The notes below the pieces were generated by a model. The model worked only from the letters and a program-made list of their open reading frames with translations, had not been told where the DNA came from and searched no databases. From UBA2421 sp002343075 (GTDB lineage Bacteria; Planctomycetota; Phycisphaerae; Tepidisphaerales; Tepidisphaeraceae): a stretch of 64,000 nucleotides of DNA. Positions 42,801 through 50,983 of this stretch are shown one piece after another. Made by a program: the position numbers and the translations under genes. Position 1 is the stretch's first letter. The number at the start of each line of letters is the position of its first letter. The stretch covers positions 108,052 to 172,051 of the forward strand of contig CALJLN010000034.1 of NCBI GenBank assembly GCA_937982565.1, read 5' to 3'.

Positions 42801-43955
42801 ATGCTCAGATCGACCGCCCTCGCCGTGCTTGCCTCGGCTGCCACCGCTGTCGCCACTTCGGCGTTCGCTGTTGCCGCCGCACCATCACTTAACCTGCAAT
42901 CGGCCCTTGCCGATACCAAGGCGCTGCTAAGTTCCGGGCAGTCTGCCGACATCGTCGTGTTGGGAGACTCCCTCTCGTTTCGTCAGGGTTCTTACCTGCC
43001 CCATTTTCGCAATCTTCTCCAGCAAAACTACGGCGACGGCGGGGCGGGCTACCAGGGCATGAGCCTCTGGACGGGCGCTTCGCTCAACAACGGCTGGCGG
43101 CGCGTGGGGATTAATGCAGATCTCGACACCCGGCGGTCGCTGGATGGCCTTTGGAATGAGTTTGACGGCTCGACCGCAGGCGCCAACACCGCCTATTTCC
43201 GGCCCACCAACTCACGAATCGAACTGCAATACATCAGCCAGCCAGGGGGCGGATCGTTTAACGTGCGCGAGGGCACGAATGGCGCGATCGTCGCCACGAT
43301 CAATACAAATGGCGCTGCCAACCAAGTGCAGACCTTTGACTATCAACTGCCCGCATCGCAAACGCAGTACACGATCGAACCGCTTCGCGACGGCAGGGTG
43401 ACGATCCTCGGGCAGAACAATCTTTCGAGTGAAACAGGCGTGCGCGTGCACCGCGCGGCCAACGGCGGGTGGGGTGTAAACAATTTTCTCACGCGCGACA
43501 GCACCTTTGATCAACAACTGGCCCTGCTCGGAACCGATCTGGTCATGATTTGGCTTGGGCAGAATGATCAGGCTTACAATCAGGTGACTTACGCCCAGCG
43601 AGTAAACAGCCTGGTTGACCGCGTGCAATCTTCGGCACCGGGCGCGGAGATCGTTCTCATCGGCACATACGACCAGGGCTCGGCCGCTCTTGCGGGGCTG
43701 GTTGAGGGCATGGCGGACGTTGCCAGTGCCCGTGGGCTGGGTTTCATCAACCTTTATGGCACTGCTGGCAACGCCGAGTTCTTTAACCGCAACGGCTATC
43801 TCGACGACGGCGTGCACTTTTCGCAGGCCGGCGGGCGATATCTTGGCGAGTTTCTTTATGACGCATTTGTATCGGATGGCGCATCGCTCGTGCCCGAGCC
43901 TGCGGCCCTGAGCGCGTTGCTGGTGGCAGGCTCGCTGCTGCTCCGACGTCGATGA
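42801..43955 (+). CDS. Secreted SGNH/GDSL hydrolase with PEP-CTERM tail
   Basis: A 384-residue exported esterase-like protein. Signal MLRSTALAVLASAATAVATSAFA. Block I IVVLGDSLSF with nucleophile Ser57, block III GQND in MIWLGQNDQAY, and block V DDGVHFSQAG with Asp and His of the triad, all in order, fit the SGNH fold; block II Gly is in the GGGS region. The C-terminus VPEPAALSALLVAGSLLLRRR is a PEP-CTERM sorting signal. GGGAGAAAGC precedes the ATG at 42801. Such enzymes commonly deacetylate or cleave polysaccharide esters. Confidence 0.85.
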   Translation: MLRSTALAVLASAATAVATSAFAVAAAPSLNLQSALADTKALLSSGQSADIVVLGDSLSFRQGSYLPHFRNLLQQNYGDGGAGYQGMSLWTGASLNNGWRRVGINADLDTRRSLDGLWNEFDGSTAGANTAYFRPTNSRIELQYISQPGGGSFNVREGTNGAIVATINTNGAANQVQTFDYQLPASQTQYTIEPLRDGRVTILGQNNLSSETGVRVHRAANGGWGVNNFLTRDSTFDQQLALLGTDLVMIWLGQNDQAYNQVTYAQRVNSLVDRVQSSAPGAEIVLIGTYDQGSAALAGLVEGMADVASARGLGFINLYGTAGNAEFFNRNGYLDDGVHFSQAGGRYLGEFLYDAFVSDGASLVPEPAALSALLVAGSLLLRRR

Positions 43956-43997
43956 AGGGCAACACTCGGTCGCCTTTAATCAAAGGTACAATTTTCG

Positions 43998-44025
43998 GCA
44001 CCCGCAGAGTCGTTTCTGCGGGTGC
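43998..44025. terminator. Bidirectional hairpin terminator
   Basis: GCACCCGCAGA (43998-44008) and TCTGCGGGTGC (44015-44025) are exact reverse complements with a 6-base loop; TGTGTTT follows on the plus strand and CGAAAATTGT on the minus strand. It lies between the convergent SGNH hydrolase and truB genes. Confidence 0.7.
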
Positions 44026-44048
44026 TGTGTTTCATCCTCGCGGCGGGA

Positions 44049-44807
44049 TCAGGCTGTGGCGGGCTGCAAGCTGACGATCAGATTGTCCCGCGATAACGCA
44101 TCAAGCCTGAGCGCCGCTGACACCTCCATCGATCCGGTGCGGGTGCGGCGCAGCTCCGTCAGAAATCCCCCCACGCCGAGCAGTTCGCCTAAGTCGCGGG
44201 CGATGGCTCGGATGTAGGTGCCTCGGCCACAATCAATTACAACGCGCGCGAGAGGGGCATCCCAGGCCACCAGCCGCGCCGCGTAGACTGTCACCGGCCG
44301 CGGGGCGAGTGCGATCGACTCACCGGCGCGAACCCGGTCGGCGGCCCGCACACCCTGCACTTTTAGCGCGCTATACGCCGGCGGCCGCTGCATGATCTCG
44401 CCGACAAAAGTCTGCAGCCCGCGGTCGACCTCATCGAAACTGAGATCGTCCGCGCGGCGCGCGGGCACGGCGTGCTGCGTAGCGGGCGTTTCGCGGGGGA
44501 CGAACGGCTGTTCGGCCGACTCTGGATCGTCGGTCTCTGTGATCGCGCCCAGCTTGATCGTGGCTTCGTAGGTCTTCCGCTGGCCCATGACCGCTTCGCA
44601 TTGCCTGGTCGCCTTGCCGATGAGCAGCACAAGCAGTCCGGTTGCGAATGAGTCGAGCGTGCCGGCGTGGCCTACCTTGGTGCCGCGCGGCAACAGGCGC
44701 TTGACCCGCTCCACCGCGCGTGCCGACGTGATTCCGGCGGGCTTATCGATGGCAAGCAGGCCGCTGAGTTGTGTTGCAGGCTCGTTCATCGCAGATTCTT
44801 GTTGCAT
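44049..44807 (-). CDS. truB: TruB, tRNA pseudouridine-55 synthase
   Basis: A 252-residue enzyme that isomerises U55 in the T-loop of tRNAs. The catalytic Asp lies in HAGTLDSFATGLL, preceded by LLAIDKPAGITSARAVERVKR; further landmarks are GQRKTYEATIKLGAITETDD, RPPAYSALKVQGVRA and CGRGTYIRAIARDLGELLG. Length is on the short side, without the C-terminal PUA extension of longer forms. The start codon may be any of the first two Met (MQQESAMNEP). Confidence 0.94.
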   Translation of the reverse strand: MQQESAMNEPATQLSGLLAIDKPAGITSARAVERVKRLLPRGTKVGHAGTLDSFATGLLVLLIGKATRQCEAVMGQRKTYEATIKLGAITETDDPESAEQPFVPRETPATQHAVPARRADDLSFDEVDRGLQTFVGEIMQRPPAYSALKVQGVRAADRVRAGESIALAPRPVTVYAARLVAWDAPLARVVIDCGRGTYIRAIARDLGELLGVGGFLTELRRTRTGSMEVSAALRLDALSRDNLIVSLQPATA

Positions 44808-44838
44808 TCCTGTTTATCGCAATCACAATAGTGAGTCT

Positions 44839-45450
44839 ATGAAATGGGACAAGACAACCATCCTCGCCCGGCTGCGAAAGTTGTACAAGGCCGGTGCGGA
44901 TCTCTCGTATAATGCGCTGACAAAGAAAGACCAGTCGGTTGTGTCGGCAGCGGCGTACCATTTTGGGTCCTATCGCACCGCGGTCGAGCGTGCGGGAATC
45001 GATTATGCCGAGTTTCTGCGCCGGCCCCGGTGGACCAAGCCGCGCATTATTCAACAAATCAAGCAGGCCCGCCGCAGCGAACAGGACCTGAACTGGTCTG
45101 CGGTGATTAAGCGCAAGGACGAGCTGGCCAAGGCGGCGTTTGCATCATTGCAGCGCAGGCTCTTCGGCGGGTGGGATCGCGCCCTTCACGCCGCGGGGCT
45201 GCACGCCGACGAGGTGAGTCTCTACCGGCAATGGGATCGAGCCACGATCGCGTTTGAGCTGCGCGAACGCTTCCAGGCGGGCGAATCGGTCAGCAGCGGC
45301 AGTTTGCAGGTCGAAGAGCCGTCGTTGCACGCTGCGGCGTTTCGATACTTCGGCTCCTTCGACCGCGCCCTGCGTGCCGCCAAGATCAACCCCGCCGACG
45401 TTCGCAAACGCGGAAAAGGCCCGGGCAAGAGCAAGGCAAGGAGCAGGTAA
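44839..45450 (+). CDS. Protein with three HNH-associated (homing endonuclease) repeats
   Basis: A 203-residue basic protein made of three tandem repeats of about 55-65 residues. Each starts with W plus a helix and ends with an aromatic-glycine turn and a last helix: WDKTTILARLRKLY...FGSYRTAVERAGI (3-54), WTKPRIIQQIKQA...FGGWDRALHAAGL (61-116) and WDRATIAFELRERF...FGSFDRALRAAKI (about 128-184). This is the homing-endonuclease-associated repeat type, a DNA-binding module. No HNH nuclease domain is present. The tail RKRGKGPGKSKARSR is basic. ATG 44839 is chosen as the first Met before repeat 1. It probably binds DNA. Confidence 0.7.
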   Translation: MKWDKTTILARLRKLYKAGADLSYNALTKKDQSVVSAAAYHFGSYRTAVERAGIDYAEFLRRPRWTKPRIIQQIKQARRSEQDLNWSAVIKRKDELAKAAFASLQRRLFGGWDRALHAAGLHADEVSLYRQWDRATIAFELRERFQAGESVSSGSLQVEEPSLHAAAFRYFGSFDRALRAAKINPADVRKRGKGPGKSKARSR

Positions 45451-45537
45451 TCAGCAGGCGGCCGCGCCGAGGCGATCGCATTTACCCGACCTCAAACTGC
45501 ACGACCGCAGGTTGCCCGATCGCAAGTTGCCTGATCT

Positions 45538-46545
45538 CTAGTAGCCCGCCCCTTTTCCGGCGTATCCGCGCGGGTTTTTCTCGAACCATTTCCAGGCCGA
45601 CCCGATAATCGACTGAGGGTCGGTATGCTTTGCCTGCCAGCCGAGCACCGCCTTGGCGCGCGATGCATCGGCATAGAGCGCGATGGCGTCGCCCGCCCGG
45701 CGGGGACCAAACTTCACGGGTACCTTCTTCCCCGTCACCTGCTCGGCGGCGGCGATCACTTCTTTCACGCTGAAGCCGTTGCCCGTGCCGAGGTTGCAGA
45801 AGATCGGTTCGCCGGGCTGCAGCCGGGTCATCGCGGCGATGTGGGCGTCGGCGAGATCATCCACATGAATATAGTCGCGGACGTTGGTGCCGTCGGGGGT
45901 GGGGTAGTCGGTGCCGAAGACGGTGATCTCCGGCTTCACGCCCAGGATCGATTGCAGGATGACCGGAATGAGGTGCGTCTCGGGGTCATGATCTTCGCCG
46001 ATGGTTCCATCCATCGCACATCCGCTGGCATTAAAGTAGCGCAGCGCCGCAAACGAAAACGATTTTCGCGCCGCGGCATGGTCTTTGAGAATGTGTTCCA
46101 CCATCAGCTTGCTGCGGCCGTAGGGCGATGTGGGCAATTGCTTTTCGCTTTCGGTGACAGGCACGGCATCGGGGTTGCCGTAGGTGGCGCAGGTGCTGCT
46201 GAAGACAAACCGATCGACGTTCGCGTCGGCCATTGCCTGCAGCACGCTGATCGTGGTGGCGACGTTGTTCTGGTAATACATGAGGGGCGCGTCAACGCTC
46301 TCGCCGACGTAGGCATAGGCGGCAAAGTGCATCACGGTGTCGATTTTGTGAGCGCGCAGGGCCTCGGTGAGGGCAGGGCGGTCGTTTAGATCGGCCATGA
46401 TCGCCGGCACGCCGAGGATATCGATCACCGCGCGATGCCCGCGGGAGAGATTGTCGTAAATCACAGGGGCGTGCCCGGCTGCCCGCAGGCGCTTGACCGT
46501 GTGCGATCCGATGTAACCTGCCCCGCCGGCGACTAAGACGTTCAT
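45538..46545 (-). CDS. galE: UDP-glucose 4-epimerase
   Basis: A 335-residue NAD-dependent epimerase of the extended short-chain dehydrogenase family. NAD motif VAGGAGYIGSHT near the N-terminus, YxxxK as YGRSK, the catalytic SSTCATYG segment, and the family's FNASGC (residues after the active site), NVRDYIHVDDLADAHI and LGTGNGFSVKEV. It interconverts UDP-glucose and UDP-galactose. The start at 46545 (MNVLVAGGAG) is the family start; 46557 adds four residues. Confidence 0.95.
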   Translation of the reverse strand: MNVLVAGGAGYIGSHTVKRLRAAGHAPVIYDNLSRGHRAVIDILGVPAIMADLNDRPALTEALRAHKIDTVMHFAAYAYVGESVDAPLMYYQNNVATTISVLQAMADANVDRFVFSSTCATYGNPDAVPVTESEKQLPTSPYGRSKLMVEHILKDHAAARKSFSFAALRYFNASGCAMDGTIGEDHDPETHLIPVILQSILGVKPEITVFGTDYPTPDGTNVRDYIHVDDLADAHIAAMTRLQPGEPIFCNLGTGNGFSVKEVIAAAEQVTGKKVPVKFGPRRAGDAIALYADASRAKAVLGWQAKHTDPQSIIGSAWKWFEKNPRGYAGKGAGY

Positions 46546-46566
46546 TAAATGCTCCAATATCGGGGA

Positions 46567-46700
46567 TGGAGAGAGGGGGAGACTAAGAGACGGAGAGACG
46601 TAGAGACGAAGCGAATGGGGAATTGGCGCGGCCTGCGCAACACTCAGCCGCTTCGTTACTCGTTCTCTCCGTCTCTTGTTCTCTTCATCTCTACTCCTCC
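46567..46700. repeat. Purine/pyrimidine-rich imperfect inverted repeat
   Basis: A GA-rich arm (46567-46613, with AAGAGACGGAGAGACG and ACGAAGCG) is complementary, with mismatches and small gaps, to a CT-rich arm (46649-46700, with CGCTTCGT and CGTTCTCTCCGTCTCTTG). The loop is about 35 bases. Strand asymmetry of this length may form a triplex or a long hairpin in the RNA. Confidence 0.5.
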
Positions 46701-46702
46701 AC

Positions 46703-46747
46703 CTTCACAATCAAACCCTTCGCAACCAAACCCCTCGCAATCAAACA
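46703..46747 (+). repeat. Three tandem 15-bp repeats
   Basis: CTTCACAATCAAACC (46703-46717), CTTCGCAACCAAACC (46718-46732) and CCTCGCAATCAAACA (46733-46747), period 15, with three or four differences between units. It directly abuts the terminator at 46750. Confidence 0.6.
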
Positions 46748-46749
46748 AA

Positions 46750-46784
46750 GACGCGAGGATCGAATGTTGTTCGATCCTCGCGTC
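46750..46784 (-). terminator. Terminator of the 46868-49345 gene
   Basis: GACGCGAGGATCGAA (46750-46764) and TTCGATCCTCGCGTC (46770-46784) are exact reverse complements with a 5-base loop TGTTG. On the minus strand the stem is followed by TTTGTTTGATT, giving the T-rich tail of an intrinsic terminator. Confidence 0.75.
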
Positions 46785-46867
46785 GATTTCAAACGATATC
46801 AGAACGTGCCCTTCACGGCACGCAAGCCATGCACCGGATGTGCATGACGCAGATTACGCGAGGCGCG

Positions 46868-49345
46868 TTACGCCCGGCGACGACGCAGAAGGCCCATGCC
46901 AGCGGCGGCGATGAGGCTGATTGCGCCCGGTTCCGGAACGGCACCGCCGCGCGGGGCGTCGCCGGCGCTCAGGCCGAAGTTGGCCGCGAGCGGGGTGAAG
47001 TCGTCGAGGTTGATGTTGCCATCGAAGTTAAAGTCGCCCTGGATCCAACTGCCGGTGCCGCCGAAGTTGGATGCCAGTGCCGTGAAGTCGTCGAGGCTGA
47101 CGGTTCCGCTAAGGTCGGCATCGCCCAGCCGGGTGTACCGGAACACAACCGCGTCGCCATCCACCGGGACGCCGGCGAAATTGGTGAGGCCCAAATCCGA
47201 TGCTTCGGCAAAACCCACACCAAACAGTCCCGGTGCCGCCGCAGCAGCACTGCTGGTGATGCCGGCCCCGGCCCAGTTGCCGCCGTTACGGCCGGAGACG
47301 ATCTGGGCCTGAATCGTGGCCAGAGGGGAATCACCGGCGACATAATCGACGATGAAGGCGTTATTGCCCAAATCGAGGGTAGAGCCTGCGGCGATGCTCA
47401 GGCTGGTCACCTTGCTCGTTGTTGAGCCGGTGGCGAGCTTGAGTGTTCCAGCGCGAATGCGCACGGTTTCCTGGCTGATGCCGGGGTGAGTCACCGTGCC
47501 ACCGCCGAACTTGGTGATGGTCAACTGCGGGTTGGCGTATGTCGGGTTGGTCACAGTCAGGCTTGCGCCGGTGTTGGCGGCGTAGCCGACGTTCTTCTGC
47601 ACGTCGAGCGGGGCACTGACGGTGTGATTGCCAGCTTCCGCCACGATACGCGGCTCATAGAGGCCCGCACCCATCTGAATCGATGAGCCCGAGACCGTGT
47701 AGTTGCCACCTGCAAGGGTAAGCCGGCCAAGCTGCACGGGGCTGTCTACGGTCAGCGTCTGCGTGCCACCGGTCACATTGCCAACGGTGGCATATGCGTC
47801 GGGCGCACTGGGTACCACACCCTGCAGCCACTTGCTGCTGTCGGAGTAGTTGCCGGTGCCGTTAAAGTCTGGCCCGATGCGCGAGCGGAAGGTGCCATCG
47901 GAGTTGTAGGTTGTTTCGGTCGGCCCGCCGGGGCTGAAAACACGCATGCCCTGGTTGCCCGAAGTCAGGATGTAAACATTGTTAGCGGCATCGAATGAGA
48001 TGCTGCGGCCCGAGTTCACGTTGTCAAACGCGTCAAGCAGGATTGCGTTGACCAAATCGGGCAGGCCGTCGATCAGCGGGACGATCATCGCGTCGCTGTT
48101 GTTCCGCTGCACTGCGAGATACTTGCCATCAGGCGAGACTTCGATTGCCTGAGTGGTGCGGAGCACATCCTGCACACCGTCAAGTGCCGGGTTGCCGTCG
48201 AGGCCGAGTGCGATGCTGTCTTGCAGTGAATCGTAAAGCAGGGTGGTGCCGTCATTAGCAAAGACCGCAACGCCGACTTCGGTGCCGTTGGCACGGCTTT
48301 GCGAGATGTAGAATTTGCCGTCGGCCTTGTTGCGGGTCATATCGACGATGATCCCGCCTGTTGCGAGCGTGTCGATCAGGACATTGTTGCCGAGCAGATC
48401 AGGAATGCCGTCGAAATCAGCAGTGGTGCTGCCCAGATTGTAGCGCCAGATGCTGTTAAGTTGGTCCGCAGTGCCGGTGGGGCTGAGATCTTCGTCGGCG
48501 GTGTAGACGGTGAGGTTGCCGGCTGCGGCGCTGCCGCTGACGAAAATGCCGGTCACGCTGCCGTGGTTGAGCGTGTTTGATGGGATGGTTGGGCCAGAAG
48601 CGCCCACGCCGACGAATAGATTGCCACCCGTGGTGACATTCGGGTCGGTGCGGTGCACCGTGCCGGCGGCGTCAGACCAGTCGCCGATGTAGACGAAGCC
48701 ATCCGCATCGAGCGCCAGGCGCCAGGGGCTGCTCGCCCCACCAGCGGTGAAGTTGATGCCTGCGGTGAGTTCGACGTCGCCCTGCGCGAGCGGGTCGCCG
48801 CCGGCGGCATCGTTGACGTAAATTCCGTCGCCAGCGGTGCGCTGAGCGATGGGGAACCCGCCGGTCGTGCCGGGGTTGGAGTTGGCCACATAAACGCGGC
48901 CAAAGAGGCTGCCGTTGGCCGGATTGGTGTTGACCGTCACGGCGCGCGGCGAGTTGAACCCGTTTCGACTGTTGTTGTCGTCGCTGACTTGCAGCGTGCC
49001 GCCTTGCAGGGTGCCGTCGCGAACGATCGTGCTGCCCGCAGTCGCTCCGACGATGGACAGATACCCATCCGCCGGGCCGGCGCTGACGACGATCGAGTAG
49101 TTGGCAGCACCATTGCGCGAGAACGATTGCGGCCCGAGATTGAGCGCGCCCAGCGACTCCGGTGTGCCATCGCGAACAATGGTCACGTTGGAGTTGTTCT
49201 GATTAAGAATGAAGTTGACAATGCCGCTGGATTCAGCAACGCCCGAGGCATACCCCGCCCCGAATGCCGACGCGGCAAAACCCAGACCCATCACAACCGC
49301 AGCGCTGCGCGCCGCAGCGATTACACGACGATCACACATATGCAT
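46868..49345 (-). CDS. PEP-CTERM surface protein with dockerin-like repeat
   Basis: An 825-residue exported protein. Signal peptide about 1-29 (MHMCDRRVIAAARSAAVVMG, then LGFAASAFGAG). Beta-propeller-like body from about 40-520 (for example FVYIGDWSDAAGTVHRTDPN, TRNKADGKFYISQSRANGTE), then an autotransporter-like beta-helix segment (LTLAGGNYTVSGSSIQMGAG). Two dockerin-type loops GDADLSGTVSLDDFTALASNFG and GDFNFDGNINLDDFTPLAANFG near 735-790, and tail VPEPGAISLIAAAGMGLLRRRRA, a PEP-CTERM sorting signal. It was not assigned to a known enzyme. The stretch between 49346 and 49605 upstream probably holds its promoter. Confidence 0.82.
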   Translation of the reverse strand: MHMCDRRVIAAARSAAVVMGLGFAASAFGAGYASGVAESSGIVNFILNQNNSNVTIVRDGTPESLGALNLGPQSFSRNGAANYSIVVSAGPADGYLSIVGATAGSTIVRDGTLQGGTLQVSDDNNSRNGFNSPRAVTVNTNPANGSLFGRVYVANSNPGTTGGFPIAQRTAGDGIYVNDAAGGDPLAQGDVELTAGINFTAGGASSPWRLALDADGFVYIGDWSDAAGTVHRTDPNVTTGGNLFVGVGASGPTIPSNTLNHGSVTGIFVSGSAAAGNLTVYTADEDLSPTGTADQLNSIWRYNLGSTTADFDGIPDLLGNNVLIDTLATGGIIVDMTRNKADGKFYISQSRANGTEVGVAVFANDGTTLLYDSLQDSIALGLDGNPALDGVQDVLRTTQAIEVSPDGKYLAVQRNNSDAMIVPLIDGLPDLVNAILLDAFDNVNSGRSISFDAANNVYILTSGNQGMRVFSPGGPTETTYNSDGTFRSRIGPDFNGTGNYSDSSKWLQGVVPSAPDAYATVGNVTGGTQTLTVDSPVQLGRLTLAGGNYTVSGSSIQMGAGLYEPRIVAEAGNHTVSAPLDVQKNVGYAANTGASLTVTNPTYANPQLTITKFGGGTVTHPGISQETVRIRAGTLKLATGSTTSKVTSLSIAAGSTLDLGNNAFIVDYVAGDSPLATIQAQIVSGRNGGNWAGAGITSSAAAAAPGLFGVGFAEASDLGLTNFAGVPVDGDAVVFRYTRLGDADLSGTVSLDDFTALASNFGGTGSWIQGDFNFDGNINLDDFTPLAANFGLSAGDAPRGGAVPEPGAISLIAAAGMGLLRRRRA

Positions 49346-49605
49346 TTCTCCCGAAAAAGAGGAACAAGATCAAAACAAAGTTAATCTACTCTGGCGTCCG
49401 CGCCGGATCATTTCGTTGGCAGTCGCAAGTGAGCCAAATGACAATTGTGCCCGAACAAGAATTCATTCAGATATTGTTTCAGCATCGAGCTAGCCACGCA
49501 TACATCCCGAGCTTTGGACAAAACCGACAGCTATCAAGATGCCTCAATTCCCGAAAAAAGGCAATCAAAATCCACCATTTGGCCGGGTCCAGGCGACTAT
49601 GACGA

Positions 49606-50511
49606 TTACTGGGACGCCTGGTCAAGCTTGATCCAGACGCCGGAAGGCTGCCCGGGGCTTCCGTGGAAATCGGGCTCTCGCAGAAAACGATCATTGTAGC
49701 CTGTGTCAAATGGGGTCAGCCCGCCTCCAGCGGGCGGAATGGCATACCAGGCGCGCCAGACAATATCCGGGCTGTTGGGCTTAAGATGGCGAGTGAGGTT
49801 GACAAACTGCCCGGAGCCGTTTGCGTATAAGACGTTTATACCGGTTTTATGGGTTCCGAGGGGGAAGGATCGGTCAATGATCAGGTCGGACATGATTGCT
49901 TTATTCTTCAGTTTGCTGAGTCGCGGCATGCCTATGACCAGCTTGGTGGTAGCCGTCGCGCTCCAGTTCGTGCCGAGGTATGGCAGCCAGTATCCTGGCT
50001 TATCCGGCGTGGTAGCCCACGGCCGAACATTGGTCGGCCAGTTAGCGACGGGTCTCATGTTGTAGGAGACTCGCGTGTGCCCGCGGCCGGGGCTTTGAAA
50101 ATTCGGGTGATCGGGCCAGTTCTCAAAAGGAGGCCACGGATTGCTCTTCGTGTCGAACATGTAATCTTCATTGAACGACACGGGGCAATAAAAAGTCTTC
50201 GGCGCCGGAACTAGCTTGTTCACGGCGAGCAACCCCATCATTGAGATCTTGGTGCCATTGGCGTTGTTCCAGTTTGCGAAGTAGCTGAAGTTGTGCTGGT
50301 CCATGTACCCGATCGGAATCTGGTCTTTGTTTTGGGTTGCGTACAGCCGCATGGCCATTCCGAGTTCGCGAAGATTGCTCAGGCAGACTGTGCGCTTGGC
50401 TCGGGCGTTGGCGGTCGAAAGCGTTGGAAGCAGAATCGCAATGAGGACGCCGATAATGCCGATGACCACCAGCAGTTCGACGAGCGTGAAAGCCGATTTG
50501 GTACGGTTCAT
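49606..50511 (-). CDS. Prepilin-like protein (type II secretion pseudopilin style)
   Basis: A 301-residue protein opening MNRTKSAFTLVELLVVIGII, then GVLIAILLPTL, the prepilin cleavage/methylation module with Glu5 of the mature protein. Leader cleavage would be after Ala, not Gly. The C-terminal part (CPVSFNEDYMFDTKSN, HTRVSYNMRPVANWPTN) resembles DUF1559-type planctomycete pseudopilins that carry a large extracellular domain. A second such gene is at 54468. It is upstream of the PEP-CTERM gene 46868 on the same strand, spaced 260 bp. Confidence 0.85.
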   Translation of the reverse strand: MNRTKSAFTLVELLVVIGIIGVLIAILLPTLSTANARAKRTVCLSNLRELGMAMRLYATQNKDQIPIGYMDQHNFSYFANWNNANGTKISMMGLLAVNKLVPAPKTFYCPVSFNEDYMFDTKSNPWPPFENWPDHPNFQSPGRGHTRVSYNMRPVANWPTNVRPWATTPDKPGYWLPYLGTNWSATATTKLVIGMPRLSKLKNKAIMSDLIIDRSFPLGTHKTGINVLYANGSGQFVNLTRHLKPNSPDIVWRAWYAIPPAGGGLTPFDTGYNDRFLREPDFHGSPGQPSGVWIKLDQASQ

Positions 50512-50859
50512 ATCTACTCCACATCAGGGGACACGATTTCGGTCGGCGGCACTTTGAGGTGACGCTGGGTAGCTGCGTCAACGTGAACCATGGCTGCCGG
50601 GTGCCTGTACATCGTCAAGCCGTCTTATATCAGCGGGCTTCCTCGCCGGATCGATTGGCAGCAACTGAGAGCGGCTTCTGCCAACACCGGTGCGTAAGCA
50701 CTTGAATCGGGGCAGGATAATCCCGTGTGCGGCAAACTGTCAAAACATTTTCTATAATTCTTATAAGATTCCCGATTTGAAGCGCAATTCGGGGCAAAAG
50801 TCGTGTCGGCAGGGCATAACACGGGTGCGGGCGCGCGTGTTGAGGCCAGGGGAAACGCA
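50512..50859. other. 348-bp stretch without a supported gene
   Basis: Leader region between the pseudopilin start and the terminator at 50860. Frames that are open here (for example near 50630-50860) have no ribosome site or recognised sequence. AT-rich bases around 50745-50770 (TTTTCTATAATTCTTATAAG) may be a promoter. Confidence 0.35.
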
Positions 50860-50896
50860 AAACCCGCCGGCGATTGGGTGAATCGCCGGCGGGTTT
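50860..50896 (-). terminator. Terminator of the 50984-52951 gene
   Basis: AACCCGCCGGCGATT (50861-50875) and AATCGCCGGCGGGTT (50881-50895) are exact reverse complements with a 5-base loop GGGTG; one more A-T pair extends the stem. Minus-strand reading ends in TTTTGC after the stem, consistent with an intrinsic terminator for the PEP-CTERM gene. Confidence 0.7.
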
Positions 50897-50983
50897 GGTT
50901 TCTGTCGGCCGTTGTCGGCGACTTGCCTGCCCGCGGGCATTTCCGCGGGGCAGTTTGTTGCGCGACCGTTCGGACGGCGGCCG

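Noticed and set aside
46703..46747. Short tandem repeats as a possible CRISPR array
   Set aside because: Units are contiguous 15-mers without spacers; no cas genes are in the window.
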